A DNA stretch of 64,000 nt from Catellatospora bangladeshensis (GCF_016862575.1 NZ_BONF01000031.1:62001-126000), one strand, 5' to 3'; shown: positions 26,420 through 36,595, numbered from the stretch's first letter. Notes: generated by a model not told the origin, from the letters alone. A program made the numbers and translations.

Positions 26420-28725
26420 CGCTTCAGCACCCGCTCCAGCAGCGCGGCCTGCAGGTCGGTGCGGTGGTGTTCCGAAGTGGAGATCAGCCGCGACCAGGTG
26501 CCGTCGGTGTTCAGGTCGAACGCCTCGGTCCGGTCCGACATCGCCGCGGTGAGCAGCTCGGCCAGCTCGGTCCGGGCCGCCGCGTCGGTCACCTGGATCA
26601 GCGCCTCCACCCGGCGGTCCAGGTTGCGGTGCATCATGTCCGCCGACCCGATCCAGAACTCGGCCCGGCCCCGGCCCGCGGCCACGTCGCCGTTGCCGAA
26701 CCGGAACAGCCGCGAGTGCTCCAGGAAGCGGCCCAGGATCGAGCGCACCCGGATGTTCTCCGACAGCCCCGGCACGCCCGGCTTCAGCGCGCACATGCCG
26801 CGCACCAGCACGTCGATGCGCACCCCGGCCTGCGAGGCCCGGTAGAGCGCGTCGATGACCTGCTCGTCGACGAGCGAGTTCACCTTGATCTGCACCAGGG
26901 CGGGCTTGCCGGCGCGGGCGAACTCCGCCTCGCGCTCGATCCGCTCGATGATGCCGCTGCGGACCCCGTGCGGCGCCACCATCAGCCGCCGGTACGCCGT
27001 CTGGCGGCTGTACCCGGTGAGCGTGTTGAACAGGTCGGTCAGGTCCGCGCCCACCTCGGGATCGGCGGTGAGCAGGCCGAAGTCCTCGTAGAGCCGGGCG
27101 GTCTTCGGGTGGTAGTTGCCCGTGCCGATGTGGCAGTAGCGGCGGATCTGGCCCGCCTCCTCGCGCACCACCAGCGCCGTCTTGCAGTGCGTCTTGAGGC
27201 CGACCAGGCCGTACACCACGTGGCAGCCCGACTTCTCCAGCGTGCGCGCCCAGCCGATGTTGGCCTTCTCGTCGAAGCGCGCCTTGACCTCCACCAGCAC
27301 CACCACCTGCTTGCCCGCCTCGGCCGCGGCGACCAGCGCGTCCACGATAGGGGAGTCGCCGGAGGTGCGGTACAGCGTCTGCTTGATGGCCAGCACGTGC
27401 GGGTCGGCCGCCGCGTGCTCGATGAAGCGCTGCACGCTCGTGGAGAACGAGTGGTAGGGGTGGTGCACCAGGATGTCGCCGTCGCGCAGCACGTTGAAGA
27501 TGCTGCGGGTGGACTCGACCTCGCGCAGGCGCGGATGCGTCGCGGGCACGAAGGGCGGGTCCTTGAGATCCGGCCGGTCCAGGCCGTAGAGCTGCATCAG
27601 CCCGGACAGGTCCAGCAGGCCGGGCACCCGCAGCACGTCCCGGGAGTCGACCTCCAGCTCGGTGACGAGCGTGGCCAGCACCCGGTCCGAGATGTCGGCG
27701 GCCACCTCCAGCCGCACCGGCGGCCCGAACCGCCGCCGCATCAGCTCCCGCTCCATCGCCTGGAGCAGGTCCTCGTCCCGGTCCTCCTCGATCTCGAAGT
27801 CGGCGTTGCGGGTGACCCGGAAGACGTGCCGCTCCACCACGTCCATGCCGGAGAACAGCTGCCCCAGCTCGTTGGCGATCAGCTCCTCGACCGGCAGGAA
27901 GCGGTAGCTGTGGCGGCCCTCGGCCCCGGTCCGCGACGCGGGCTCGATGCGTACGAAACGCGGCACGTTGTTGGGCACCTTGACCCGCGCGAACAGCTCG
28001 TGCCCCGTCTCCGGCTCGCGCACCACCGCTGCGAGGTTCAGCGACAGGCCGGAGATGTACGGGAACGGGTGCGCCGGATCGAACGCCAGCGGTGTCAGCA
28101 CCGGGAAGATGTGCTCGCGGAAGTAGACCCGCATCTGCTCGCGCTCGGCGTGCTCCAGCTCGGACCAGCTCAGGATGTGGATGCCCGCCTTGGCCAGGGC
28201 CGGGCGGATCACCTTGGTGAACTCGGCCGCGTGGTCGGCGACCAGCTCGGCGGTGCGCTCGGAGACGACCTCCAGCTGCGCGCGCGGCGGCAGCCGGTCG
28301 GCGCCCCGGGTCGGCAGGCCGGTCTCCAGCCGCCGGCGCAGGCCCGCGATGCGCACCATGAAGAACTCGTCCAGGTTGCTGGCGAAGATGGCCATGAACT
28401 TGGCCCGCTCCAGCAGGGGCACCCGGGGGTCCTCGGCCAGGGCCAGCACGCGGGCGTTGAAGTCCAGCCAGGAGACCTCGCGGTTGAAGTACCGGTCCTC
28501 GGGCAGCTCGGTCAGGGCGGTGCTGGCGAACTCGGGCACCACGGTCACCCGGAGCGGCACCACCGGCTGCGCCGGGAGCTGCGGTTGCTCCAGGGTCCTG
28601 GGCTCGTCGCGGGCCTCTGCGGAAGCGGGAGCCGGTTGCTCGACGGCGCTGTCGGCGGGCGGCGGCTGGTCCGGTGCGGGTGTGGAGCCGGAGTTGTTAC
28701 GCGGTCGTCGCGGGGCAGCGCTCAC
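26416..28725 (-). CDS. ppk: Polyphosphate kinase 1
   Basis: The 769-residue enzyme makes polyphosphate from ATP reversibly. After a ~60-residue Pro/Ala-rich N-terminal extension, the N domain begins at [20 protein letters not shown]. Catalytic motifs are [29 protein letters not shown] (phosphohistidine), and [21 protein letters not shown]. It overlaps the CYTH-CHAD gene by four bases, which supports a polyphosphate function for both. In Mycobacterium mutT1 occupies the CHAD position. Confidence 0.95.
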   Translation of the reverse strand: MSAAPRRPRNNSGSTPAPDQPPPADSAVEQPAPASAEARDEPRTLEQPQLPAQPVVPLRVTVVPEFASTALTELPEDRYFNREVSWLDFNARVLALAEDPRVPLLERAKFMAIFASNLDEFFMVRIAGLRRRLETGLPTRGADRLPPRAQLEVVSERTAELVADHAAEFTKVIRPALAKAGIHILSWSELEHAEREQMRVYFREHIFPVLTPLAFDPAHPFPYISGLSLNLAAVVREPETGHELFARVKVPNNVPRFVRIEPASRTGAEGRHSYRFLPVEELIANELGQLFSGMDVVERHVFRVTRNADFEIEEDRDEDLLQAMERELMRRRFGPPVRLEVAADISDRVLATLVTELEVDSRDVLRVPGLLDLSGLMQLYGLDRPDLKDPPFVPATHPRLREVESTRSIFNVLRDGDILVHHPYHSFSTSVQRFIEHAAADPHVLAIKQTLYRTSGDSPIVDALVAAAEAGKQVVVLVEVKARFDEKANIGWARTLEKSGCHVVYGLVGLKTHCKTALVVREEAGQIRRYCHIGTGNYHPKTARLYEDFGLLTADPEVGADLTDLFNTLTGYSRQTAYRRLMVAPHGVRSGIIERIEREAEFARAGKPALVQIKVNSLVDEQVIDALYRASQAGVRIDVLVRGMCALKPGVPGLSENIRVRSILGRFLEHSRLFRFGNGDVAAGRGRAEFWIGSADMMHRNLDRRVEALIQVTDAAARTELAELLTAAMSDRTEAFDLNTDGTWSRLISTSEHHRTDLQAALLERVLKR

Positions 28726-28812
28726 CCTGTCATTTTTGCCTGATCTGGGTGAACAAGAGATGAACTCGGCTGTGCCGCGCCATGTCCGGCAGCGGTCGGC
28801 CGGGTCCGCCGG

Positions 28813-29010
28813 TCAGGGCATCGTCGGGATGGCGATGCGGCGCAGCGTGCCGTCTTCGCCGTGCTCCAGGCGCACGCGCTGGCCCAGGCGCAGCAGCCGC
28901 AGGCCGGACGCGTCGAACGCGGCCCGGTCGAAGTCGACCGGGGTGCCGTCGTCGAGCAGCAGCGAGCCGGTGCGGGAATCGGGGTCGAACGTGGCGACGG
29001 TGCCCTGCAT
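28813..29010 (-). CDS. Small cold-shock-domain-like protein
   Basis: The 65-residue protein MQGTVATFDPDSRTGSLLLD has the beta pattern of a cold-shock domain, but lacks clear RNP1 (KGFGFI) and RNP2 motifs; TGSLLLDDG sits where RNP1 would be. It may bind nucleic acid weakly or have another role. TAGCGT lies seven bases upstream of ATG 29010, suggesting a leaderless start. The cofC stop is close behind at 29021. Confidence 0.65.
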   Translation of the reverse strand: MQGTVATFDPDSRTGSLLLDDGTPVDFDRAAFDASGLRLLRLGQRVRLEHGEDGTLRRIAIPTMP

Positions 29011-29023
29011 GGCCCTCACGCTA
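29011..29023 (-). promoter_or_regulatory. Candidate leaderless -10 of cold-shock-like gene
   Basis: Minus-strand TAGCGT (29023-29018), spacer GAGGGCC, ATG at 29010. The box overlaps the cofC stop. Confidence 0.45.
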
Positions 29024-29611
29024 CGCCGTCGCGCCCGTGCGCAGCAGTCCCCAGCCCCGTACCACGGCGAGGTCGTCGGCGGTGTCCACGTCGCGGCGCA
29101 GCGTCGGCCAGTCGCCGGTCAGCCGTGCCGCGCCCGTCCGCTCGTGCGCGGCGGCCGAGCCGGCGCCGAACCGCGGATCCAGCGGACGGCCCGGGGCGGC
29201 CACCAGCAGCACCGTGCCCACCCCGTCCGCGTCGGGCACGAAGGCGCGCCGCCCGCCCGCCGCCGCCAGCGCCTGGGCCAGCTCCGCCGGGCGCAGCGCG
29301 GGCAGGTCGGCCGGGAGCGCGGCCACCGGCCCGGCAACGGCGGCGGCGGCTCGGCGCAGCGCGTCGTTGAGATCACGTCCGTCGTCGGCGGCCACGCCCG
29401 CGCCGCAGCCGCGCAGCTCCGCCGCGGCCACCGGGTCCCGGGTCACCACCAGCACGCGGGCCACCCCCGCCGCCGCCAGCGCCGCCCGGACCGTGGCGCG
29501 GGCCAGCGCCAGCACCAGATCCTCGTGATCGGGCGCGGCGCCGCGCAGCCGGCTCTTCGCCTCGGCCAGCGGCTTCAGCGGCACCAGCACGGTGACTCCG
29601 GGTGCGTACAC
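29021..29611 (-). CDS. cofC: Phospholactate/PEP guanylyltransferase of F420 synthesis
   Basis: The 196-residue protein belongs to the CofC/FbiD family: TVLVPLKPLAEAKSRLRG, RVLVVTRDP, ALPADLPALRPAELAQAL and FVPDADGVGTVLLVA. It activates phosphoenolpyruvate or 2-phospholactate with GTP for F420 synthesis. Its position between ppk and gpsA matches FbiD (Rv2983). GTG 29611 lies six bases after CAGAAT, with no ribosome site, so it may be leaderless. Confidence 0.9.
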   Translation of the reverse strand: MYAPGVTVLVPLKPLAEAKSRLRGAAPDHEDLVLALARATVRAALAAAGVARVLVVTRDPVAAAELRGCGAGVAADDGRDLNDALRRAAAAVAGPVAALPADLPALRPAELAQALAAAGGRRAFVPDADGVGTVLLVAAPGRPLDPRFGAGSAAAHERTGAARLTGDWPTLRRDVDTADDLAVVRGWGLLRTGATA

Positions 29612-29845
29612 TCGGCCATTCTGGCAGCCCCGCCGGGCGTCCGGCCGGGCGGCGGCCTCCGGCGGCTGAGGCCCGCCCCCAGCGGGACATGGCATGATGC
29701 GCTGAACGTGGACGGCACACCGGCACGTCACGGCCGTGACCGGCCGGTCGTGCCGGGCACCCCGGCGCGGTGGCGGACCGCGGGTGGGCGGTTAGTACGC
29801 ACCCACGCACGGGCAGGTGTACGGGTGGACGACAGGGAGGCTTCG

Positions 29846-30598
29846 TTGGCGCGGCGCAGGCTGGGCTTCTGGCAGCGGTTCGCGGTGTGCTTGGTCAAGC
29901 CGCCGATGATCGCGCTGACCAGGCGGGACTGGCGCGGCTGGGAGCACATCCCGGCCGAGGGCGGGGTCATCCTCGCGGTCAACCACGTGTCGCACGCCGA
30001 CCCGTTCACCACCGCGCACTACGTCTACGACTCCGGCCGCTGGCCGCAGTTCCTGGGCAAGGAGAGCGTCTTCCGGATCCCGCTCGCGGGCCGGATCCTG
30101 CACTGGTGCAAGCAGATCCCGGTGCACCGGGGCACGGCCGACGCGGTCAAGGCGCTCGACGCCGCCGTGGACGCGGTGCGCCAGGGCGCCTGCGTGGTGA
30201 TCTACCCGGAGGGCACCACCACCAAGGAGCCCGAGCTGTGGCCGATGCGCGGCAAGACCGGCGTGGCCCGGCTGGCGCTGGCCACCGGTGCCCCGGTCAT
30301 CCCGGTCGCCACCTGGGGCCCGGAGAAGATCTTCGATCCGCGTACCAAGAAGGTCCGGCTGCTGCCGAAGATTCCGGTGTCGCTGTGGGCGGGCCCGCCG
30401 GTCGACCTGTCGAAGTGGGCCGGGGCCGAGCCGACCGGCGCCGTGCTGAACGAGATGACCGACGCCGTGATGCTGCGCCTGCGCGACATGCTGGCCGAGA
30501 TCCGGGGCGAGACGCCGCCGCCGCTGTGGGGCGTGCGCGACGATTCCGCCAGGAACGACGCAGCCGGGAACGGCCAGGCCAAGGGCGGTGCCCGATGA
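29846..30598 (+). CDS. plsC: 1-acylglycerol-3-phosphate acyltransferase
   Basis: The 250-residue protein contains the acyltransferase NHVSHADPF (HxxxxD) and later YPEGTTT and [11 protein letters not shown]. It acylates lysophosphatidate at the membrane. AGGGAGG at 29834-29840 favours TTG 29846 ([13 protein letters not shown]), a rare start, over GTG 29825. It overlaps gpsA (ATGA), so glycerol-3-phosphate supply and phosphatidate formation are encoded together. The C-terminal tail ([15 protein letters not shown]) is polar. Confidence 0.9.
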   Translation: MARRRLGFWQRFAVCLVKPPMIALTRRDWRGWEHIPAEGGVILAVNHVSHADPFTTAHYVYDSGRWPQFLGKESVFRIPLAGRILHWCKQIPVHRGTADAVKALDAAVDAVRQGACVVIYPEGTTTKEPELWPMRGKTGVARLALATGAPVIPVATWGPEKIFDPRTKKVRLLPKIPVSLWAGPPVDLSKWAGAEPTGAVLNEMTDAVMLRLRDMLAEIRGETPPPLWGVRDDSARNDAAGNGQAKGGAR

Positions 30599-31587
30599 AG
30601 GCGGCCGTGCTGGGCGCGGGGTCGTGGGGCACCGCGTTCGCGAAGATCCTCGGTGACGCCGGCAACGACGTGGTCCTGTGGGCCCGGCGGCCGGAGATCG
30701 CCGCCGCCATCCGCGAGACCGGCTGCAACCCGGAGTACCTGGAGGGCACCCGGCTGGGCGAGCGGGTCACCGCGACCGCCTCGGCCACCGAGGCGATCAA
30801 GGGCGCGGAGCTGGTCGTGCTGGCCGTGCCGTCGCAGACGCTCCGCACCAACCTGGGCGACTGGGCGGCCGACCTCACCGCCGACTCGACGCTCATCTCG
30901 CTCATGAAGGGCATCGAGCTGGGCACCACCCAGCGGATGAGCGAGGTCATCGTGGAGGCCGGCCGGGTCGCGCCCGAGCGGGTCGCCGTGGTCAGCGGAC
31001 CGAACCTGGCCGGTGAGATCGCCCTGGAGCAGCCGGCCGCGACCGTGGTGGCGTGCACCGACATCGACCGGGCCACCCGGGTGCAGCGGGCGATCACCAC
31101 GCCCTACTTCCGGCCGTACACCAACGACGACGTGGTGGGGTGCGAGCTGGGCGGGGCGGTCAAGAACGTGATCGCGCTGGCGTTCGGCATCGCGCACGCC
31201 ATGGGCCTGGGTGACAACACCAAGGCCACGCTGATCACCCGCGGGCTGGCCGAGACCGCCCGGCTGGGCGTCGCGCTCGGCGCGGACCCGCTGACCTTCT
31301 CCGGCCTGGCCGGGCTCGGCGACCTGGTCGGCACCTGCATGTCGCCGCTGTCGCGCAACCGGACCTTCGGCGAGCACCTGGGCCGGGGCAAGACGCTGGA
31401 GCAGGCCCAGGCCGCGACCCGATACACCGCCGAGGGCGTCAAGAGCTGCCTGGCCATCCGGGACCTGGCCCGCTCGCACGGCGTCGAGATGCCGATCACC
31501 GAGCAGGTCGAGCGGGTCTGCCACGAGGGCGTGGACCCGAAGGTGGCGGTCGCGGCCCTGATGTCCCGCTCGACCAAGGCGGAGTGA
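30595..31587 (+). CDS. gpsA: Glycerol-3-phosphate dehydrogenase [NAD(P)+]
   Basis: The 330-residue enzyme reduces dihydroxyacetone phosphate to glycerol 3-phosphate for phospholipid synthesis. Motifs are the Rossmann [44 protein letters not shown] and [17 protein letters not shown] (catalytic Lys), then [20 protein letters not shown]. The ATG overlaps the plsC stop. Confidence 0.96.
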   Translation: MKAAVLGAGSWGTAFAKILGDAGNDVVLWARRPEIAAAIRETGCNPEYLEGTRLGERVTATASATEAIKGAELVVLAVPSQTLRTNLGDWAADLTADSTLISLMKGIELGTTQRMSEVIVEAGRVAPERVAVVSGPNLAGEIALEQPAATVVACTDIDRATRVQRAITTPYFRPYTNDDVVGCELGGAVKNVIALAFGIAHAMGLGDNTKATLITRGLAETARLGVALGADPLTFSGLAGLGDLVGTCMSPLSRNRTFGEHLGRGKTLEQAQAATRYTAEGVKSCLAIRDLARSHGVEMPITEQVERVCHEGVDPKVAVAALMSRSTKAE

Positions 31588-31591
31588 CCGC

Positions 31592-31604
31592 TACCGTCTG
31601 AGCA
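31592..31604 (+). promoter_or_regulatory. Candidate leaderless -10 of PLP lyase gene
   Basis: TACCGT at 31592-31597, six-base spacer, ATG 31604, no ribosome site; 16 bases after the gpsA stop. Confidence 0.45.
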
Positions 31605-32707
31605 TGAGTTCGCAGTACGGGGACAGCACCCGTTCCCTTCATGCAGGCATGCCCGCACCCGTGCCCGGAGCACCGATGCTCCCGGGACCCGTCTTCGCCG
31701 CGCCGTACCACCTCGACCCGGCGGGCTGGACCCCCGGCAGCGACGGGTACGGCCGGGGCGACAACCCCACGCGGCGCCTGCTGGAGGACGCGATCGGGGA
31801 ACTGGAGGGCGGCGGCTGCCTCGCCTTCGCCAGCGGGCAGGCGGCGATCACGGCGCTGCTGATGACGGTGCTGCACCCGGGGGACACCGTGATGATCCCC
31901 TCGGACGGGTACTACAACGTGCGCTCCTTCGCCGCGTCCACGCTGGCCGGGCTCGGCATCACCACCGTGGAGGCGCCGACGGCCGGGCCGTACCCGCCGT
32001 TCGAGGGGGTGCGGCTGGTGCTGCTGGAGACCCCGGCCAACCCCGGCCTGGACCTGGTCGACATCGCCGAGGTCGCGCGGGCCGCGCACGCCGCCGGGGC
32101 GCTGGTCGCGGTCGACAACACCACCGCCACGCCGCTGTCGCAGCGGCCGCTGGAGCTGGGCGCCGACGTCGTCGTCGCGTCCGGCACCAAGGCCCTGGCC
32201 GGGCACTCCGACATGCTGCTCGGGTACGCCGCGACGAACGACGCGGGACTGCTCGACGGGATGCGGCAGTGGCGCACCCTGGCCGGGGCCGTGCCCAGCC
32301 CGTTCGACTGCTGGCTGGCCCGCCGCTCGATGGGCACTCTGGCGCTGCGGCTGCGGCAGCAGTCCGCCAACGCCGCGGCGGTCGCGAAGCTGCTGCGCGA
32401 GCACCCGCTGGCCGGCGCCGTGCGCTGGGCGGGGGACTCCGAGCTGGCCGCTCGGCAGATGCGGATCATCCCGGGGCTGGTCTCGTTCGAGCTGCCCTCG
32501 GCCGAGCACGTGGCGGCGTTCCTGCGCGCCTCGGCGCTGGTCGCGGCGGCGACGAGCTTCGGCGGCCTGCACTCCAGCGCCGACCGCCGCCACCAGTGGG
32601 GCGACAGCGTGGCACCCGGCTTCGTCCGCCTCTCCTGCGGCATCGAGGACACCGACGACCTCCTCGCCGACCTCACCAAGTCCCTCGACGCCGCCGCCCT
32701 ACCCTGA
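31604..32707 (+). CDS. Cys/Met-metabolism PLP enzyme (cystathionine gamma-lyase-like)
   Basis: The 367-residue PLP enzyme has SLHAGM, PVFAAPYHL, YGRGDNPTRRLLEDAIGELEG, FASGQAAITALLMTVLHPGD and the Schiff-base region VVASGTKALAGHSDMLLGY (catalytic Lys in TKALAGH). C-terminal SFGGLHSSADRR and RLSCGIEDTDDLLADL complete the fold. It should cleave or form cystathionine-type C-S bonds. The exact reaction (gamma-lyase versus gamma-synthase) is not decided by the sequence. No metabolic partner is adjacent. Confidence 0.88.
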   Translation: MSSQYGDSTRSLHAGMPAPVPGAPMLPGPVFAAPYHLDPAGWTPGSDGYGRGDNPTRRLLEDAIGELEGGGCLAFASGQAAITALLMTVLHPGDTVMIPSDGYYNVRSFAASTLAGLGITTVEAPTAGPYPPFEGVRLVLLETPANPGLDLVDIAEVARAAHAAGALVAVDNTTATPLSQRPLELGADVVVASGTKALAGHSDMLLGYAATNDAGLLDGMRQWRTLAGAVPSPFDCWLARRSMGTLALRLRQQSANAAAVAKLLREHPLAGAVRWAGDSELAARQMRIIPGLVSFELPSAEHVAAFLRASALVAAATSFGGLHSSADRRHQWGDSVAPGFVRLSCGIEDTDDLLADLTKSLDAAALP

Positions 32708-32728
32708 CCGCCCGGCGCGCCCCCGGCC

Positions 32729-32792
32729 GTCCGCGACGTTGACCGTCCGCGACGTTGATCGTCCGCGACGTTGATCGTCCGTGGCGTTGATC
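32729..32792. repeat. Four 16-bp tandem repeats abutting a palindromic element
   Basis: The unit GTCCGCGACGTTGATC occurs four times (one GACC variant, one GTGGCGTT variant). The final GATC (32789-32792) is also the left boundary of the 75-bp element that follows. Confidence 0.88.
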
Positions 32793-32863
32793 GTCCGACT
32801 TGCCTGGCACATGGGCGTATCTTGGGCTCGCTTTCGCCCGAGTGCCAGGCAAGTTCGTTGATC
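32789..32863. repeat. GATC-bounded 75-bp palindromic element, family E, copy 2
   Basis: It begins GATCGTCCGACTTGCCTGGC and ends CCAGGCAAGTTCGTTGATC. It sits between convergent genes and its right edge touches the stop codon of the gene at 32863. Confidence 0.88.
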
Positions 32864-33390
32864 TAGGCGGCGGCCGGCGCCGGGGACGGGGCGGGAGTGG
32901 GCTGGGCCGTGGCGGCGAGGGCCAGGATGTGGCGGCGGACGATGAGCAGCGGGACGATGCCGAAGACGCCGAACGAGCAGTCGATCGGGATCCACCACCA
33001 GGGCAGCTCCCGGATCGGGGCCATGATCAGGGCCAGCGGGATCACCGCGGCGCAGCACAGCATCGCCCAGTGGATCACCCAGAGGTTGCGCACCGGGTCG
33101 CGGAACGGGCCGTAGAAGGCCATCGCGATCACCAGGTGGGCGAAGGCCAGCCAGTCCGTGCCGTACAGCAGGAACGGGAAGTCCCGGTCGGCCGTCTCCA
33201 GCGCCACCCGGACCGTGCCGATGAAGTCCACGAGGGCGTCCGGCGCGGGCAGCCGGCTCTCCCGGAGCAGGCCGTCCAGCCAGCGGACCTCGGTAACCAG
33301 CGGAAAAGCCGTCGCGCCACTGAGCACGAGACCGATGATGAAGAGGACCAGCCAGATCCGGATACGCCGCAGGCGCGCGTGAGGGGTCAC
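32863..33390 (-). CDS. Four-helix membrane protein, hypothetical
   Basis: The 175-residue protein has about four helices ([63 protein letters not shown]) and a Pro/Ala tail. I do not recognise a named family. GTG 33390 fits the Arg-rich start ([13 protein letters not shown]); upstream TACCAT eight bases away could be a leaderless -10. Its stop sits at the edge of the 75-bp element. Confidence 0.68.
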   Translation of the reverse strand: MTPHARLRRIRIWLVLFIIGLVLSGATAFPLVTEVRWLDGLLRESRLPAPDALVDFIGTVRVALETADRDFPFLLYGTDWLAFAHLVIAMAFYGPFRDPVRNLWVIHWAMLCCAAVIPLALIMAPIRELPWWWIPIDCSFGVFGIVPLLIVRRHILALAATAQPTPAPSPAPAAA

Positions 33391-33460
33391 GCTGCGGAAT
33401 GGTAGTGCCACTCTCGGCTGCCCCGCGACGTGCTCTTCACCGGATCCCCACAACGCACGG

Positions 33461-33474
33461 TAGGGTCAGCCGCG
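33461..33474 (+). promoter_or_regulatory. Candidate leaderless -10 of ddl
   Basis: TAGGGT (33461-33466), spacer CAGCCGC, GTG 33474; no Shine-Dalgarno sequence. Confidence 0.5.
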
Positions 33475-34583
33475 TGAGTGAAAGCAGCCAGCGTAAGACC
33501 CGTGTCGCCGTAGTCTTCGGCGGCCGCAGCACCGAGCACGCCATCTCCTGCGTCAGCGCGGGCAGCATCCTCGGCGCGCTCGACCCGGCCGAGTTCGAGG
33601 TCGTTCCGGTCGGCATCACCCGCGAGGGCCGCTGGGTGCTCACCTCGGGCGACCCGGCGCAGCTCGCCATCACCGGCAGCAGCCTGCCCGAGATCACCGC
33701 CGCGTCCGGCCGGGCCGTCGTGCTGCCCGCCGACCCCACCAACCGTGAGCTGGTCGTGCTGGAGCCCGCCGAGGGCGCCGCCGCGCTGGCCGGGGTGGAC
33801 GTCGTCTTCCCCGCGCTGCACGGGGCGTACGGCGAGGACGGGACCATCCAGGGACTGCTGGAGATGGCGGGCGTGCCGTACGTCGGCGCGAACGTGTTCG
33901 CCTCCGCGGCCGCCATGGACAAGGAGTTCACCAAGAAGCTGGCCGCCGCCGAGGGCATCCCGGTCGGGCCGTACGTGGTGCTCCGGGCCGGACAGGAGCT
34001 GACCGAGGCCGACAAGGAGCGGCTCGGCCTGCCGGTGTTCGTGAAGCCGTCCCGGGCCGGCTCGTCGTTCGGCATCACCAAGGTGAACAGCTGGGACCAG
34101 CTCGACGCGGCGCTGGCCAAGGCACGAGCGATCGACCCGAAGGTGCTCGTCGAGCAGGGCATCGTAGGCCGCGAGGTCGAGTGCGGTGTGCTGGAGAGCG
34201 AGGTCGGCGGCAGCCCCGAGGCGTCCCTGCTGGCCGAGATCCGGGTGGTGGCCGGCGGCCACGAGTTCTACGACTTCGAGGCGAAGTACCTCGGCGAGGA
34301 CTGCGAATACGACCTGCCCGCGAACCTGCCCGCGCCCGTCGCCGCACGGGTCCAGGAGCTGGCCGTCCGCACCTTCACCGCGCTGGACTGCGCGGGCCTG
34401 GCCCGGGTCGACTTCTTCGTCACCGACGACCTCGAGGTCTACCTCAACGAGATCAACACCATGCCGGGCTTCACGTCCACGAGCATGTTCCCGCGCATGT
34501 GGGCGGCCAGCGGCCTCGACTACGCCAAGCTCGTCTCCCGCTTGGTCCGCACCGCCCAGCGCCGAGGCACCGGCCTCCACTAG
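33474..34583 (+). CDS. ddl: D-alanine--D-alanine ligase
   Basis: The 369-residue ATP-grasp enzyme joins two D-alanines for peptidoglycan. Motifs are [81 protein letters not shown], and [18 protein letters not shown]. These place it in the Ddl family. I see no VanA-type substitution, but specificity needs structure-based comparison. The first 25 residues of the longer open frame were rejected in favour of GTG 33474. Confidence 0.95.
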   Translation: MSESSQRKTRVAVVFGGRSTEHAISCVSAGSILGALDPAEFEVVPVGITREGRWVLTSGDPAQLAITGSSLPEITAASGRAVVLPADPTNRELVVLEPAEGAAALAGVDVVFPALHGAYGEDGTIQGLLEMAGVPYVGANVFASAAAMDKEFTKKLAAAEGIPVGPYVVLRAGQELTEADKERLGLPVFVKPSRAGSSFGITKVNSWDQLDAALAKARAIDPKVLVEQGIVGREVECGVLESEVGGSPEASLLAEIRVVAGGHEFYDFEAKYLGEDCEYDLPANLPAPVAARVQELAVRTFTALDCAGLARVDFFVTDDLEVYLNEINTMPGFTSTSMFPRMWAASGLDYAKLVSRLVRTAQRRGTGLH

Positions 34584-34597
34584 CCCCCTCCTGCGCC

Positions 34598-34664
34598 GAT
34601 CTTGCGCGAACTGTGGGTGCGACACGCCCATTCCGCCCAAAGGGGCAACACTTCGCGCAAGATC
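34598..34664. repeat. GATC-bounded 67-bp palindromic element, family F, copy 2
   Basis: The arms are GATCTTGCGCGAACTGT and ACACTTCGCGCAAGATC. It sits between convergent ddl and the DUF3515 gene. Confidence 0.9.
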
Positions 34665-34698
34665 GAGCGGGACGCGGGTGGCGGCGAACTCGCGCGGC

Positions 34699-35277
34699 TC
34701 AGCTGCGGGTGGCGCAGCCGGCGGGGATTGTTGCGGCCGAGGGGACGGTCGCGACGAGGGTGTTGGAGAGGCCGATGATCCACTGGCCGGGCGGCTGGTA
34801 CGCCAGCGGCATCGTGATCTGCACCGGCACCTCTCGGTCGACCGTGGTCCACACCTCGTCGCGCTGGTGCCAGCAGACGCCGTTCAGCGTCCACACCTTC
34901 TCCTCCGGGGGAAGGCTCGGCACCGGTGCGGCGCCGCAGGCGACGGTCACCGCCGGATCGCCGTACGCCGCGTTCTGCTCGTGGCCCGCGGTGACGTCGC
35001 GGCGCGGCAGGTCCTGAAGGCGGTCGGGCAGCTGGGACAGCAGCGCGCGGCACACCGTGGTCTGGCGGGCGTTCAGCGAGGGCGCGGGCACCGCCACCGG
35101 CGCCGTGGGCATCACGCGGGGCGCGGCGCTCGCGCTCGGCGCCGCGGCGGGCTCCGCCGGGGGGCGCATGGCCTGGAAGAAGCCGAACCCGGCGGCCAGC
35201 GCCAGGGGCACCGCGATCGCGGTCGCGATCGTCTTCGCGGAGCGGTCGCCCGACCGTGCCGTCTGGTCGTTACTCAT
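34699..35277 (-). CDS. DUF3515 membrane-anchored protein
   Basis: The 192-residue protein has one N-terminal helix (TIATAIAVPLALAAGFGFFQAM), an Ala/Pro linker, and a domain with conserved cysteines (TTVCRALLSQLPDRLQDLPRR, VTVACGAAPVPSLP, NGVCWHQRD). This is the DUF3515 pattern; orthologs sit beside ddl and thiL in other actinobacteria. It is likely an envelope protein of unknown role. Its ATG overlaps the stop of the upstream Lrp-type gene (ATGA). Confidence 0.88.
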   Translation of the reverse strand: MSNDQTARSGDRSAKTIATAIAVPLALAAGFGFFQAMRPPAEPAAAPSASAAPRVMPTAPVAVPAPSLNARQTTVCRALLSQLPDRLQDLPRRDVTAGHEQNAAYGDPAVTVACGAAPVPSLPPEEKVWTLNGVCWHQRDEVWTTVDREVPVQITMPLAYQPPGQWIIGLSNTLVATVPSAATIPAGCATRS

Positions 35278-35507
35278 AGGTGGATGATCGGGCACGTGAG
35301 CGTACGGGTGATGTTGGGGATCAGCTGAATCTGTGAGAGCACGAGTTTGCCGAGCTCGTCGACGGTGTTCGCCTCCACCATGGCGATCACGTCGTACGGG
35401 CCGGTCACCGCGTCCACCCGGGTGACACCCTGGATCTCGCCGATGGCCGCGGAGACGTCGACGGAGCGCCCCACCGACGTCTGAATCAGGATGTAAGCGT
35501 GAACCAC
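35274..35507 (-). CDS. Stand-alone Lrp/AsnC-type ligand-binding protein
   Basis: The 77-residue protein VVHAYILIQTSVGRSVDVSA continues into IGEIQGVTRVDAVTGPYDVIAMVEA. It is a single RAM (regulation of amino-acid metabolism) domain without a DNA-binding helix. Such short proteins may form amino-acid-sensing oligomers or pair with full-length Lrp regulators. AAGGAG six bases before GTG 35507 supports that start. It overlaps the DUF3515 gene by four bases. Confidence 0.86.
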   Translation of the reverse strand: MVHAYILIQTSVGRSVDVSAAIGEIQGVTRVDAVTGPYDVIAMVEANTVDELGKLVLSQIQLIPNITRTLTCPIIHL

Positions 35508-35626
35508 GGACGACTCCTTCACCACGTGCCGCCAGTGAAAGTACCTCACTGAGGGTGCACAGGCCGCGGCAGGAGGCGCAAGGGCGAGGAAGGGAACAGT
35601 ATGGGATCACCTGGCGAGGGGACGGC

Positions 35627-36568
35627 ATGAGCGTCGCGCGGACCGGCGAGTTCGGCCTGATCGAGCGGGTGGTGGCGCGGCTGGGCACCGGCCCGGCCAC
35701 CATCATCGGCCCCGGCGACGACGCGGCGCTGGTGACCGCCTCCGACGGGCGGGTCGTCGCCTCCACCGACGTGCTCGTCGAGGGCCGGCACTTCCGGCGC
35801 GACTGGGCCGAGGCCGAGGACATCGGCCGCCGCGCCGCCGCGGCGAACCTCGCCGACATCGCGGCGATGGGCGCCACGGCGACCGCGCTGCTGGTGGGCC
35901 TGTGCATGCCGCCGGACCTGGACGCGGCCTGGGCGGAGCAGCTCGCGGACGGGCTGGCCACCGAGGCCGCGCTGGTCGGGGCGAGCGTCGTCGGCGGCGA
36001 CATGACCGCCAGCCCGACGCTGACCATCGCCGTCACCGCCCTCGGCGACCTGCACGGGCTGCCGCCGGTGCTGCGCTCGGGCGCGCGGCCGGGGGATCTG
36101 GTCGCGCTGGCCGGGCGGGTCGGTTACGCCGCCGCCGGGTACACCGTGCTGTCGCGCGGGTTCCGTACGCCGAAGCTGCTGGTGGAGGCGTATCGGCGGC
36201 CGGTGGTGCCGTACGCGCTGGGTCCCGCGGCGGGCCGGGCCGGGGCGACCGCGATGATCGACGTGTCGGACGGGCTCATCGCCGACCTCGGGCACATCGC
36301 CACCGCCAGCAAGGTAGGCATCAACCTCAACCGCAGCGCGTTCAAGGTCCCGGAGCAGATGCGCGACGCGGCGCTCGCGCTCGGCGTCGACCCGTACCAG
36401 TGGCTGCTGGCCGGTGGCGACGATCACGCGCTGGCCGCGACGTTCCCGCCCGGCTCGGCGCTGCCGGACGGGTGGCACTTCATCGGCGAGGTGACCGACG
36501 GCACCACGGTCACCGTGGACAGCCGCCCGTGGTACGGCCCCAAGGGGTGGGACCACTTCCGGGCGTGA
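35627..36568 (+). CDS. thiL: Thiamine-monophosphate kinase
   Basis: The 313-residue enzyme phosphorylates thiamine monophosphate to thiamine pyrophosphate. Motifs are FGLIERVVARL, IIGPGDDAAL, STDVLVEGRHFRRDW, NLADIAAMGA, VGGDMTASP and ATAMIDVSDGLIADLGHIA, then LLAGGDDHAL. ATG 35627 gives the normal start; it is divergent from the RAM-domain gene. Confidence 0.95.
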   Translation: MSVARTGEFGLIERVVARLGTGPATIIGPGDDAALVTASDGRVVASTDVLVEGRHFRRDWAEAEDIGRRAAAANLADIAAMGATATALLVGLCMPPDLDAAWAEQLADGLATEAALVGASVVGGDMTASPTLTIAVTALGDLHGLPPVLRSGARPGDLVALAGRVGYAAAGYTVLSRGFRTPKLLVEAYRRPVVPYALGPAAGRAGATAMIDVSDGLIADLGHIATASKVGINLNRSAFKVPEQMRDAALALGVDPYQWLLAGGDDHALAATFPPGSALPDGWHFIGEVTDGTTVTVDSRPWYGPKGWDHFRA

Positions 36569-36581
36569 CCTGCTTGATCAG

Positions 36582-36595
36582 TATCCTCGGCGCCG
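36582..36595 (+). promoter_or_regulatory. Candidate leaderless -10 of GNAT gene
   Basis: TATCCT (36582-36587), spacer CGGCGCC, GTG 36595; inside the short thiL-GNAT gap. Confidence 0.5.
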
